In this document: positions 44,936 to 56,919 of the stretch, in pieces
Layout: every line of letters starts with the position of its first letter
Position numbering within the stretch: the stretch's first letter is position 1
From: Selaginella moellendorffii
Lineage: Eukaryota; Streptophyta; Lycopodiopsida; Selaginellales; Selaginellaceae
Reading direction: 5' to 3'
Length of the DNA: 64,000 bases
Assembly (NCBI RefSeq): GCF_000143415.4
Contig: NW_003314338.1
Coordinates: forward strand, 274,157-338,156
Notes under the pieces: model-generated
What the model was told of the DNA's origin: nothing
Databases searched by the model: none
What the model saw: the letters and a program-made list of their open reading frames with translations, nothing else
Translations under genes and position numbers: made by a program

Positions 44936-47900
44936 GTTCCTTAGTCCGACTTTTATTGGTGCTTAAGTATATCACCACTAGTGTTGGCATCGGAAGGTCC
45001 GAGGAGTGGGCCTATCCTTGAGGAGTAGCAAGTCGGGAAGACATGGCTCTCCATTACAGTTCATGTGTGAACTTGTAGACGGGGTGGTGGATAGAAAAGG
45101 GCCAATAATGGAACGACTTTGGGATCTTGGGAACAGTATATGGTTTTCCTCAAGAGTTGAGGATGTGATCCAGATGAGTGTTTGACTTAGCAAACTGGCT
45201 AATGTGGTTGTGGTAAACAACTATAGTTGGGATCACGGGAAAGATAAAGACTCCAAAACAATAAGGGAGTCATAAGATTATCCTCATATAGTTGAGGTTG
45301 ATGCTCATGAATGTGAGACTAGAAGTAATGACCGTGGGAGGTCAAATACGGAAGAGGACTCAAGTCCTTGAAATGGTAGTCGGGGCTACCTCTAATAGAT
45401 GCTGGAACAACCCCAGGAGTTGGGGGTGTATTAAGTGGATGAGTTGGTGTTCTCATCACATGGACAAGTAGTCCAAAGGGGCAAAGGTTGCCCCTAGAGA
45501 ACAAAATCAAGTGTCGAGTAACACTTGTGAAAATAGTCCTTTTGAGTAGGACAAGAATGCAAGAAGTGTATTCCAGTGAGCTAGTGCCTCACAAGTAGGC
45601 CCTTACGGGTCTGTGGATTAACCAAGTCCAAAACTGCTGGATGACTCAAGTAGAGTCAACGGATGGTCTTAAAAGGACTGATGGAAGCATTTGGACTGAG
45701 GTGTGTTGTACCCCACAAAGGATGGGGGGGGGATCATAGGATCCAAGGATGAGAATAGAGGGTATCTCATCGATGGCAAAATATGCCATGCTAAAATTAT
45801 GGGAAAGGTCTTCCCAGAAGAAAACAACTTTGACTTAAAGTTGTGTGTGACCTCTATGGTGCAGTGCTAACGGATGGTTGGCATGAGAAAGAGCGGTGTT
45901 GGTTTTGGCAAAGACTTAGACACGAAGGGGAAATGTCATAGAGGTAGGCTCATGGAGCCGATGGTGTGGAGACACCAAATGTGCCAAGGTGTGATACCTT
46001 GAGGCTATGTTGGTGGGTTCATGTGAACCCCTTGCCAAAGAAATCCCAATGGAAATGGGAATAGCATAGCCTAAGCTGCAGAGCATGCAATTGGAGTGTG
46101 GTGACCCAGATAATGATGGAGGTGTGAAAGCACCAAGCAATGAGTTGTAGGACTTGACAACTATGAGGCAACTAAGCAAGACGTGCAAAATAACTGGTTA
46201 AACGGGTAGAAGGTAGCTACCCAAGACTTCTTAATAGTATAAGGAAGTTGGATATACCCTTACGGGGGATAAGTTGCTTGTGTTGCGATATAGTAAGTCA
46301 ATGTCATAAAAGGAAATACTCATTGTCAAGAAAGCCATCATTGGGACGCCCGGACACTCTAGAACACCAGAAGGTGGTGTTTGATGTCGTGAGGGCAATG
46401 GATAAAGCCCAAGGGACTAAGTCCCTAGCGAATGATGGATAGAAGGTGCTATCCAAATGTCCAAGGTTGCGGAGACAGGAGAGGACTGTCTACCCGAGTT
46501 GGACAAAGCCAAGAATGGAATTTTGGCAAGGTTAGTGATAGGCATGTAAAGGCCCATAAGCAACAATGTAATCCCAGTGTGTGGGATTATAAGGTGAGCA
46601 TACCCGGATTGAAGAACCACTCCCTAGGCTATTGGGTAGGTTCATCCCTAAGAATACTTGCTAAAGCAAGATAGAAAGTGCAAAGCTATCCTCCTGGTCT
46701 GGAGGAGAACGACCAAAGGAAAGGTGTGAAGCCAAAAAGCAAGAAGTAAGGGGATAGAACCGAACCGTAGGAATCAAAGGGCATAACCAAGGTTGGTTAT
46801 GCCAGCTGGGAGTGGAGAATCAAGTGGGGGCTCAAGGGTGTTGCCGCTAGCAACCGTGATGCCATGAAGAGTCTAAAATATGGAATTGTCCATGTTAGAC
46901 TATGTGGCATTTGGAAGGCTTGCAAAAAGGGAGGCCTTAGCAAGCTGAGGGACAGAGTTCCTTCAAGGTTCCCAAAGACGATTCTAGGTAGCTTAGTACC
47001 TAGAAAGGCCAAGTGTAAATGGTTCATGGAACGCGCGAAATCAGAGTGGCGCAGCAGAAGCATGGTCTTGAAGCTTGCCATGAGGCAAGGCTATCAAGGT
47101 TAGGGAAGTAGTTCCCGAGTGTTCAAAGAGAGGGCTTTGAACGAAAGTCGATGGTCAAGGACTTTCACGCTTATGCAGGAACCATGTTACAGTGGTCGGA
47201 GGACTTGCCAAGCGAGATTGGCACGTCGGGGGAACAAAGACCCTAGTTGAAGGTGATAACTTCAAAAAGGGTGGGCCATGGGGCCGAGCATGGAGGAGTC
47301 CATGCATGATCACAGACATGTCAAGTGAGAGGACTTGGCAGTGTGGAGGAACTAGGTTCCTAAGCTGTGATCTGTAGCGCGCTTTAAAAATAGGTTGGTG
47401 CACCGGCGTGGGGAGTCACGCCAGGCATCTAGTGTGATGCCGTCCGTAGATGCATATACGGAGGTTGGGTTCGAGTCCCGACCCTCTAGTGCTTGGGTTC
47501 GAGTCCCAAATCACTAGGGCGTGGTGATGGTTTGGAATATGAGGACACTCATATTTTGGTGGTCATGGACTCTCAGTGGGGAGACTAGTTTGGGCACACC
47601 GCCAAGCGAGGGATGCCTCGGAGTCGTGATGCACGGTTAGATTGCTTAGTGTGAAAGCTCAGCATATCTAACTTGAACACTTTGGTGCAAGTGGCACCAA
47701 GGTCGTGGTGAGTGAGATGGGGACACCTAATCTCAGTTGCTATGAACCCTTGGCCGTAAGGGCTAGCTTGGGTGCACCGCCAAGTGTTGGGGATGCCCCC
47801 GGGGTTATAGTCAACAACTTGGAGGTCTAGAAAACCAAGTACCTCTTGGCAACTCTGTTAAGGTGCCAAGGTGAGATCACTAGGTGATCTTATCGCCAGA

Positions 47901-48957
47901 TAAGGACAAGGTCCTTGGTTGGCTAAGGAATGAAGTTCCTGGTTCAAAATGTTGAAATTGAACTGTTTAAGGTGGTGTGGCTTGGTCGTGATAACCAAGT
48001 TGGAAGAGCACCTAAGGGAAATAAACTATGTCCGTGCGATGGCATAGTGAGTCCGAGGAAAGTAGTCTCTATAAAAGACCCATGGGAGGGTCACGAAGTT
48101 GGGCCGTGGATAGAGCCCATAGCAGAAGATGCTAAAGAGACGTACTAGGGGTGAACGTCCTCCGGACTTGGCAAAGAAGAGTCTTTGCTATGGAACCGAA
48201 ACAATACCTCAAGGAGGGAGGTAGAGATTCGATGTTGCTTGGTGTAACAATCAACGGATAGGAGCAAAAGATGAGTGGCCAAGATAGGGCCATGGAATCC
48301 CTTGGAAGGAATCCAAGTGACAAAGTTAGGCGAGGAACACTAATGTGTTGGACGCTAACAAGTTGCGGGAAAGGAAGTGTGTTTCCAAGGAGGGATTCTG
48401 AAATGCTCCGAGTTGGCGAAAGTGGAAGCTCCAAGGGAGGGAGCGGTAAGGTAGCCAAATGATAGGGCCATGAACAGCCCTAGCACAAAGCATGATAACT
48501 GGAACTTTGGCACGAAATAGAAGAGAGGATGATGGTGCCCTCGAGTAGAGAACTTCCTAGTATGGGAAGTGGAGTTGCACAAAAGGTGCAAGGCAAGGTG
48601 TCGGAGACACCTAGGAAATTGACTCCAAGAAGTCAAAAATTCAAAGTTCCAAAGTGCAAAGGTTATATCGATGGAAATTGAGACTACTCGAGAAGGAGTA
48701 GTGGGATTGACTTAGAGAAGGGTCTCTAAAAGGTTTAGCGAGAACTAAACCAATAAAAGGATGAACCATTACATGTGGTCCAATCAGTCCCTAAGTTGGA
48801 GAGACTACGCTCCTTAAAGGATGGACAAGGCATGGTGAGCCTTTGATGTCAAACCATAGACAAAGATTGGCTAGGTGCCAAAGATGGAAATGGTAACACA
48901 TATGGGTGTTACTTTATGAAAGGGTTTACCGTTCGATGAGGACATCAAACTTCGTCT
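44936..48957 (+). other. Element 3 internal region, non-coding
   Basis: No recognisable retroviral domain. Tandem T-arm/B-box-like motifs GGTTCGAGTCC lie at 47468-47478 and 47496-47506. At about 47700 the flanks are those that enclose pol in the old element at 27850-30480, marking a deletion junction. Confidence 0.7.
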
Positions 48958-48971
48958 ATGGGTGGTGGAGT
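48958..48971 (+). other. Element 3 polypurine tract
   Basis: ATGGGTGGTGGAGT precedes the 3' LTR. Confidence 0.75.
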
Positions 48972-50639
48972 TGTGAGACACAAAATCCCTAGGCCCCAAA
49001 GTGGAGCCGGAAGGGCGCCACATGGTAGTGGCCGAAGCAAGAGCCAAACGAGCGTAACACGTTTGGACCAAAAGCTCCGACTTGAAAAGTCAAGAGCGGG
49101 AGTGGAACTCCCAACGAAGTGCTCGAGGAATGAGCACGAAGCGAGCAAAAGGCAAGGCTCCAAAAAGGGACCCGAGATGGACCCGAGATGGAGTCCGAGA
49201 TGGAGTCCGAGATGGAGTCCGAGGTGGACCTGAGATGGACCCAAGTTGGAGTCCAAAGTGGAGTCCGAGATGGATCCGAGATGGAGTCTGAGATGGAGTC
49301 CGAGATGGAGTCCGAGGTGGACCCGAGATGGACCCGAGTTGGAGTCCAAAGTGGAGTCCGAGATGGACCCGAGATGGAGTCCGAGATGGAGTCCGAGATG
49401 GAGTCCGAGGTGGACCCGAGATGGACCCAAAATGGAGTCCGAGATGGAGTCCGAGATGGACCCGAGATGGAGTCCGAGATGGAGTCCGAGATGGAGTCCG
49501 AGGTGGACCCGAGATGGACCGAGACCGAGGCCGAGGCCAAGACTGAGCCCGAGCCCGAGTCTGAGTCCAAATCCGAGTCCGAGTCCGAATCCGAATCTGA
49601 GTCCGAGTCCGAGTCCGAGTCTGAGTTCGAGTCCGGAGCCTGAGAGGGTGAAAGCCCAAAGTGTTTGTCTCTCAGACCCTGGGGGGTTTGGTGAGCTCCA
49701 AAAGTATAGTAGGGGGAGGACTGCAGTGGAGCCAGTTTGGCCAGGAAAGGCCAGTTTGGCCCAGGAAGGCCAGACCCAGTGTTGGGTGATGAACTGACCA
49801 CTGGGAAGTCCAAGACTAGAGTGAATACGGACCGACAAGCGGGGTAGCTTGGTGAAGTGTTCAAGAGCCGGCTCTAGTTCCCCCGGGAGATCGACTGGCC
49901 GATGCTCCCAGTCCAAGTGTGGGTGGCACTACCTACTTGGATACCAGGCGTGGCTCAACAGAACCTCGCTCTAAGCCCATGGCTAGAGCACCTAAAGGCG
50001 ATAGGTGGGGAGAGTACCCAGGTGGCTCGCGTAAGGCCACGGTGTTCCGAAATGTCGTCCCAAAGGCCCAGACTGTGGAAAGGAAGAGGAGCAGTCCTCT
50101 GGGGTAGTGACCAAGGACACAGTCGTGTGGTGAGGAAGTCCCAGAGGACCGTGGGACTTAGTGGTCGGGCCTGTGGGCCTCGATCCAGTGGCAGTATTGG
50201 CAAACACGGCCAGGGGCAGAAAGGGACTTGGTAGGAATTGACAAAGGGACTTTGGGGAAGGCGATTCCCCAGGTCTGTGGGCATCCTAAGGATGCTAAGG
50301 AGTGGATCTAGGATGACCCCTCGTAGACAGATGGCCCAGTCTTGGAGAGACGGGATGGTGATGCAAGTGGTATTGGACTATTTGCGCAGCAAAGGTGAAT
50401 GGGCATGGCCTTAGCATAATGGGCCGAGATGTCAGTGGTACCTTTGGGTGTCGGTCATGGGATCGGACACGTGGAGCACTTGGACCAAGTGCAAAGGTTG
50501 AGTGGCATGGATGCCATTCTCGGGGCTAGCAAGCCCCAAGTCCTGAATGGGACTTATGGAGGTTGTGAATGCGACTCCTCCAAGTGGTCGGAGGTGTGGT
50601 TAAGTGACTAAAGTAGAATGGAAAAATTAGTCGCTTACA
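48972..50639 (+). repeat. Element 3 3' LTR2 (1668 bp)
   Basis: TGTGAGACACAAAATCCC to TTAGTCGCTTACA, array at about 49170-49636, followed by the full module region. It is nearly identical to element 2 LTRs outside the array. Confidence 0.92.
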
Positions 50640-50644
50640 TTAGG
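50640..50644. repeat. Element 3 target duplication, right (TTAGG)
   Basis: Identical to 43254-43258. Confidence 0.88.
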
Positions 50645-51256
50645 GGCCTTGGGTGGGAGTGACTATGAACTCAGGTGGTGTCAAAGAGGCCACCCAAGGA
50701 AGTGGTCAAGAGCAGGTCCCACTCCCAAAAGGGAAACCGACTGTGGTGCTCTTGATTCATGTGGAGTGGTGTCCCACTTGAGTATTATGTGGCTCATTGG
50801 TCCTTGCTCCTTCCTAAAGGCTTTGGCCTTCCCTTTGGGATGGAAGTAGGGGAGTAAGGGTACCCATACTGGGCTATTAGACCATGGTGTTTCCCCTCAG
50901 AGTCCTGAAGTAAGAGATGCATCAAAGGCTTGAGATTTAGAGGGTCCCATGATCAAGTCTTGTTGTTCCAAAAGATGTTAAGAACCTAAAGGCTTGATGT
51001 GCTTGGCTGCTTGTGTTTGTGGGGACTGTAGCTAAACTTTAAGTCCAGTCTAACTTAAGGAAGAGAATTGGTAGAAAATTTAGGAACTAAGTCTTCATTT
51101 CTCATGTCGTGAGTAGCTAAAACCAAGTAAAACCAAGTAGTAATTGGTGCAATAGGTGAAAACCTTAGCAAGGGAACTTAACTAAGGCCAAAGTAAATGG
51201 TGGTTGAATATACAAGGTGAGTTGACAAATTGGAAAGGAAAAAATTATGGTTTATT

Positions 51257-52409
51257 TCTTTCACTATCATCACACTTCCATTTGAGGTCATCATTACATC
51301 ATATCACAAACATATATATGCACTAGCAGCAAAAAACAACATCTCATTTGAACATACTATTTTTGAGATATTATTGTGACTATTTGCTGATAACATACTA
51401 CCTTTTCGAGAGTGACTTGCTTCTAGCTAGTTGAACCTGTCCACTCAAGGCATCTAGATGGATCCTTGGGTAAGGCCATAGAAGCTGAAGCCACTTACTT
51501 TTGCTCTAGCACTTTGTGGACACAAGCCACCTTTGTTTACTGACAATCTAATGACTAGACCGTCCTTTGCAATTTTCTTCAATCAAACATATTAGACCAT
51601 AAGCTTGACACTTTCAAATATGGCCACCTCCTCAGTGTGCCACCACCATCTTAGCACTCCACCATATCACCCCATTTTTCATCATTTATTTACCACTCTT
51701 AGGCAATGCATCCCCTCTTTTACCTTTCTTTCTGAATTTCAGCCAATCCTTGGAGCATACCCAAGTCATTATAAGGTTGCATTTGTATATTACACTTTCC
51801 TTAGCTAAAATCTAGATAAGGGCTAAATTCTTTAAGCACTAACTCATTTTATTCTATTTTTATTCTCTTTCCACACTTTTTTTCACATTTTCTTTCACAT
51901 TAGGGTCCAATTTGATTATAGGGTTTCCCCTTTAAACTTCACACCTACCTCTTCTCTTTCTTTTTCCACTTTCTTTTCCAGAGTTTCGACAATTCAAGTA
52001 GTTACCAGCACTTCTATACCTCTATTGCTGATATGAAGTGCTGGTAACTACTCACGTATTTGGAGCCAACACAATCCATTGTGGTGTATGTTAGGATTTG
52101 GCCACACTTAGCCTCTTAGAGAGTGTGAGAGAGAGGGAGAATATTCTGATTCTTAGAATATTCCCCATCCTCCTTGTATAAAACCCTTTCCCCGCAAGGG
52201 CAAAGGGGTATTTGTGGAAAGCATTGGAGCATTTTTTTGTGTTTGAGTCTTAATTAGACTGTTGAGAGGGTATAACTCTCCACCTTAGTTCATATGTGAT
52301 CATGTTAGCAATGTAGCGAATAGACTTATGGTCTCCTGATACTAATACGAGTGGTGATATACTTGACCACCAATAAGAGTTGGACTAAAGAACAACTCTA
52401 ATACCAAGT
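51257..52409. other. Unassigned DNA with a strong hairpin
   Basis: No gene recognised. An 18-bp perfect inverted repeat lies at 51997-52052. A stretch starting TGTTAGGATTTGG near 52089, with TATAAAACCC at about 52178, resembles an LTR start and promoter but has no partner. From about 52300 leftward-running LTR2 internal sequence is seen, including the reverse primer site near 52395-52409. Confidence 0.45.
51997..52052. repeat. Perfect 18-bp hairpin with 20-base loop
   Basis: AGTAGTTACCAGCACTTC at 51997-52014 and its exact reverse complement at 52035-52052. It may be a small palindrome, a MITE core or a foldback RNA. Confidence 0.85.
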
Positions 52410-53503
52410 TGTAAGTGATTAATTTTTCCATTATACTCTAGCCACTTAACCACACCTTTGACCACTTAGAGGAGTCTCACTCACGAACTCCATAAGTCTT
52501 ATTGCTAACTTGAGGACATGCTAGCCCCATAAATGGCATTTATGCCACTCAACTTTTGCACTTGATTCAAGTGCTCCCCGTGTTCAATCTCATGACCAAC
52601 ACCTAAATATACCACTAACATATTAGTCTTTTACACTAAGGCCATGCTCATCACTCCATCTGAGGTCCATCTCAAACTCTATCTTGGACTCCATATTAAA
52701 CTCTCCTTCTTGGACTCTATATAGCCTTCCCCTAGTCACATTGGCCTTTCCTAACCAAACTAACTCTACTGGAGTTCTCCCTCATACTATACTTTTGAAG
52801 CTCACCAAACCCCCTAGGGTCTAGGAGACAATCACTTTGGGCTGTCATAGACTCAGACTCAGATTTGGACTCTATCTCGGTCTTAGTTTGGGTCAGGGTT
52901 TGAGTCTCAATCTCGATCTCGATCTCAAACTCAACCTTGGACTCTATCTCAGTCTTAGTCTGGGTTTGGGTCTGTGTCTCGATCTCGGTCTTGATCTCAA
53001 ACTTGACCTCAGACTCTATCTCAGTCTCAGTTTAGGTCTAGGTCTAGGTCTTGATCTTAGTCTTGATCTCAAACTCGATCTCGATCTCGGTCTCGATCTC
53101 AAACTCGACCTTGGACTCTATCTCAGGTCCATCTCAGACTCCATTTCAGGTCCATCTCAAACTCCATCTTAGACTCCATCTCGGGTCCATCTCAAGTCCA
53201 TCTCAGGTCTATCTCAAACTCCATCTCGAATTCCTTTTTGGACTCTTGCTCAAAACTCCACCATGGACTACTTCTCAGGTCCCATCTCAAACTTGTTCCT
53301 GACACTTCTATATGTTATGACACTTGTGCCCTTTTTTCATTCTTATTCCTCAAGCACTTTGTTCGAAGTTCCACTCCGACTCTCAACTTTCCAAATTAGA
53401 GCTTTTAGTCCAAACATGTTACATTTGTTAGACTTCCACTTTGACCACTACTATGTGGCACATTTTTTACTCCACTTTAGGGCTTAGGGATTTGTGTCTC
53501 ACA
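52410..53503 (-). repeat. Reverse, diverged LTR2 copy
   Basis: Begins TGTAAGTGATTAATTTTTCC (reverse of the LTR2 3' end) next to a reverse primer-site-like sequence (CTAATACCAAGT) and ends GGGATTTGTGTCTCACA (reverse of the LTR2 start). A reverse array fills about 52660-53300. The adjacent primer site marks it as a 5' LTR of an element running toward lower coordinates, now lost. Confidence 0.8.
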
Positions 53504-54545
53504 TCTAACTTCCATCACGAGTTCAAGCAACTTTATTGAGAATGGATGGATGCACCAACTAAAAAGGAGCACAAGGCAAAGGCAAATGAGATGTATATAT
53601 GGTGGTGTGAAGGAGATAAAGTGCCAATTGAATGCCTTCCACAAATGGAATGCTAGCTTGCATAGTGGGAAGTTCAAATGTTTCAGTAAGGCAAATATAT
53701 TCTCCATATAAGATTTCTCTTATTTTCTTTCTTGTCATATTTTAATGTTGCATTTTTCCTAGGATCAACCACTTGATGATATTGCACTTACACCAACAAT
53801 TAATCTCTCTGAGAAAAAACATTAGAGTTGAAAAGCTTCTAAAGCAAGGAAAGGAAAAGTGTCCCTCTATGAAGCTATACTCTTTGACCTCACTAGATCT
53901 CTTGAGCAGTCATCAAAACCTTTGGCTGCATAGGAAACAAGATTTGTTATTACAAGTTTGAACTTAGATAGGCTTCAAGAGTGGGTTAGTAGAAGGACAA
54001 CACTAAAAGCAAGGTTAATGTCTAAGATGGTGCAGGAAGTTGTTGCTAGAACTCTTATGAAATCAAGTTATGAACCATTTAGGGATATGAGGACAGCCCA
54101 TATGAAGTGTTGACAGATATTTGATGGGCCCAACATCACTTCTTTCAACTCTCATTGTCCAGTGTTTGACTACCATTTTATTCCAAAACACCGGAGAAGA
54201 ACTAAGGAACATGAAGTGGAGGAGATGTCATAAGTAAATCTAGTGCCAGAGGTTGAGAAGGTTATTATTCGTGAACCAATTTCTCGTATCAACTAGACAA
54301 TTTGAAGAGTCAGTGCCAAGAGCAATGTGCATTACTCTGGAATGATTGGGAATTGAGGTTAGTGTCTCGCAGTTATATGCTCAAGTTCGAGTTCTTCAGA
54401 AGTGCCATATTTCTAGGGCTGTTGAGATCTAGGTGTAAATGGTCGCCAGTCAAGTCGGATTTACTATTATGGAATTGATGTTACTCATACAAGCCAAACC
54501 CATAGCTCAACTATTTCAAATCCAAATTCCATACTAGAGGAGTGG
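53504..54545 (+). pseudogene. Unrecognised decayed coding sequence
   Basis: Codon-like pieces occur on the plus strand: EWMDAPTKKEHKAKANEMY (about 53537), then LDRLQEWVSRRTTLKARL near 53964-54020 and a PVFDYHFIPKH stretch near 54165. Stops and frame changes are frequent. I do not recognise the family; a transposase is the likeliest source given the surroundings. Confidence 0.3.
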
Positions 54546-55660
54546 CTAGTTAAGTGAAATTGCAATTTTTTGAAAGAGGAGATTTAAAGTTTGGAGAGAG
54601 TAGGTCAAGCTAAAGACTTCCTTAAATCTTGCTTCTGATACTACTATGCCACCAATGTCAACATTAGACTGGTAAACATGACCAGCTACAAATGGGAAGG
54701 CTATACAATATAGGTCTGCCATTTTGAAAGGTGCATAAGAAAAGATCAAGTTAGCAAAGGAGTTGAAGTACATTAAAGCTAATGCACAAGTTGTCCTTGA
54801 GCTCCATCTTGTTCCACACACTGTTGTGTTGATGAGTAATGATCAAAAGCCACTTTCTCTAACAGAATGGTCTTTCTTGTCATCCTCACACTATAAATAT
54901 TGCAACTTCTTAATATCTAACTTACAATCTTTAGAGGATTGGCCATTCTTTTTACTCTACTGCTTATGCTTTAGTTGTGGACAATCAGTTTTATAGTGTC
55001 CAAGTTTGCTGCAATGATGATAACCTTATCTATAATGCTTCACAAAAAGCTTCTACTTCTTTGTATCCAAAATAGTCACTAAAGACTTCAGCTTGTGATG
55101 CTTGTTCCCATCCTTGTCCATGGAAATCATCACTATAATTCTCTTCAGAAGGACTCAAACACTATCAAGAGTTGTGTTTGTTACTGTTAAGTTGATGAGC
55201 CACATCAAAGAGCTCCTCTAAACTCTTTGTAGGCTAAGAATGATGCAATGTTGCTGCATGCTCTCACTATGAAGGTTATCAATGAAGTAGGACTTGTTCT
55301 AATCTAGATCCTTGGTTGAAACACAACTAATCAAGCAAGTAAGCTTCTCAATATAGTCCTTGAGCATCATTTTCCCTTGCTAGAAATATTAAAGTTTTGT
55401 GCAAGCATTCTCTATGTCATAGTGAGGGAAAAAACATAAATGAAAAATAGCCTCAAACTCATCTATAGTAAATAGTGGTGGTTTCTTATTCATAACACAA
55501 AACTTCTCAAGCCAATTCCACCACCGAAGACTTACATCACACAAAACCATTGGAATAGCTATCAAAGCCTCTATATCTGGAGTTCCTTTAGTAGCCAAAA
55601 ACTTCTGCTCCAAAGCTAAGACTAAGTTCAAGTCTAAGTTGGAGTTTGAGTCCAAGTCAA
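54546..55660 (-). pseudogene. Retrotransposon Gag remnant
   Basis: On the minus strand, 55655-55389 encodes a Gag-like capsid block (FLATKGTPDIEALI, then LRWWNWLEKF and FTIDEFEAIF). Further on, about 55023-54967, HHCSKLGHYKTDCP resembles a nucleocapsid knuckle with the first cysteine position changed. The stretch between has stops. Its 5' side abuts a truncated forward LTR2, so the two need not belong together. Confidence 0.6.
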
Positions 55661-56677
55661 AGTCAGAGTTAGAGTCTAAGTCTGGGGTGAAAGCCCAAAG
55701 AGATCATCTCCCAAACCCTGAGGGGCTAGGTGAGTCCCTATAGGATAGTAAGGGGAGGACTTTAGTAAAATTAATTTGGCTTGAAAAGGCCAGTAATACC
55801 AAGGAAGGCTACACCCATGTGTTGAGTGTTGATATAATCACTAAAGAGTCTAAGGCTAGAGTGAATATGGATGGATAAGTGGGGTAACTTAGCAAAGTGT
55901 TTAAGAGAAGCTCTAGCTCCCTCAAGAGATAGGATGATCGATGCTCCCAATTGAAGTGTGGGTGGCACTACCGACTTAGATACCTTTTGTGGATCATTAG
56001 AACCTTGCTTTAGCCACATGGCTAGGGCACCCTTGTGGCGGAAGATGGAGGAGTACCCACAAGGCTCATATTGGGTTGTGGTGTTTCAAAATGTCATCCT
56101 AAAGTCCCAAACTATGGAAAGAAAGAAGAGTGGTCTTCTTGCTTAGTGACCAAATGTATGGTTGTATAGTGAGGAAGTTCCAGAGGTTAGTGGCTTAGTG
56201 GATGGGCCTTCGGGCCCTAGACCAATGGTGGTGTTTGCAAACACTACCATGGACAAAGAGGGACTTGGTGGGGACCAAAATAGGGATATCAGGGATGGTG
56301 TTCCCCATGTCTTGAGGCATACTAATAATGCTAATGTGTGGTCATAGGATTACCACTCATAAATGGATAGCACAGTTTTAAAGAGATAGGACCATATTGC
56401 AGGTGGTCTTAGACTACCAATGAGATAGAGGTAAATAGATATAGCCTAAGCATAACAGGCTGAGATGTTGTTGGTACCTTTGGATATTGAAAGTGAGACT
56501 AGATATGTGGAGCACTATGATTAAGTGTGAAGTTGATGTAGTCTTGAGATCACATTTGGGTGTAAGCAAGTACCTGAGGGTGAATGAGGACTTATAAAGG
56601 TTGTGAGTGAGACTTCTCTAAGAGGTCATAAGCATAGTTAAGTGACTAAAGCAGAATGGAAAATTTAGTCACTTACA
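55618..56677 (+). repeat. 5'-truncated, diverged LTR2 copy
   Basis: Short array remnant (55618-55685), GGGGTGAAAGCCCAAAG module, then the conserved LTR2 3' half ending TTAGTCACTTACA at 56677. The first ~400 bp of an LTR2 are missing. Confidence 0.78.
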
Positions 56678-56915
56678 TACACTCTTTTATTGTCTTGGAG
56701 TTTCCATCATTCCCATGATCCCAACTGTAGTTATTTACCATAACCACATATCCAATTTACTAAGTCAAACACTTTTATGAATCACATTCTTAACTCTCTG
56801 AGAAAAACTTTGTATTGTTCCCAAGATCCCAAATTTGTTCCTTATTGGCCCTAGATTTGTAAAGTCCAAAAGCTGGATGACTCAAATGGAGTCAAGGAAT
56901 GGTCCTAATAGCATA
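56678..56915 (-). repeat. Rearranged LTR2 internal fragment
   Basis: About 56680-56870 is the reverse complement of the early internal region of elements 2 and 3 (compare 35815-36000). The last ~40 bases (GCTGGATGACTCAAATGG) match forward internal DNA near 45635. This shows local inversion or recombination. Confidence 0.6.
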
Positions 56916-56919
56916 TTGC

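Larger units (their letters stand above)
43259..50639 (+). mobile_element. Element 3: non-autonomous LTR2 retrotransposon
   Basis: Complete element of 7381 bp with two LTR2 copies, primer site at 44922-44934, polypurine tract at 48958-48971 and a 4.05-kb internal region without gag or pol. It is closely similar to element 2 over most of its length but keeps a segment (about 47324-47738) missing in element 2, including two B-box-like motifs. Its 5' LTR has lost 208 bp that contain the promoter-like module. It is inserted in a decayed LTR1. Confidence 0.9.
42817..51256 (+). repeat. LTR1 copy split by element 3
   Basis: 42817-43258 matches the 5' part of LTR1 (TGTAAGGAAC start, diverged array at 42895-43095). 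50645-51256 matches the rest (GGGGCCTTGGGTGGGAGTGA to TTGGAAAGGAAAAAATTATGG). It is much more diverged than element 1, so it is old. I found no clear duplication at its ends, so solo LTR or fragment cannot be decided. Confidence 0.75.

Noticed and set aside
42812-51261. Target duplication around the LTR1 copy that holds element 3
   Set aside because: The left flank is a T run and the right flank TCTTT; no convincing five-base match.
52088-52280. Copia-type LTR starting TGTTAGGATTTGG with TATAAAACCC
   Set aside because: There is no second copy, primer site or target duplication, so I describe it only as a resemblance.
5150-53330. CRISPR-like or satellite arrays
   Set aside because: The hexamer arrays have no spacers and always lie inside LTRs; this is eukaryotic LTR tandem repeat, not CRISPR or centromeric satellite.
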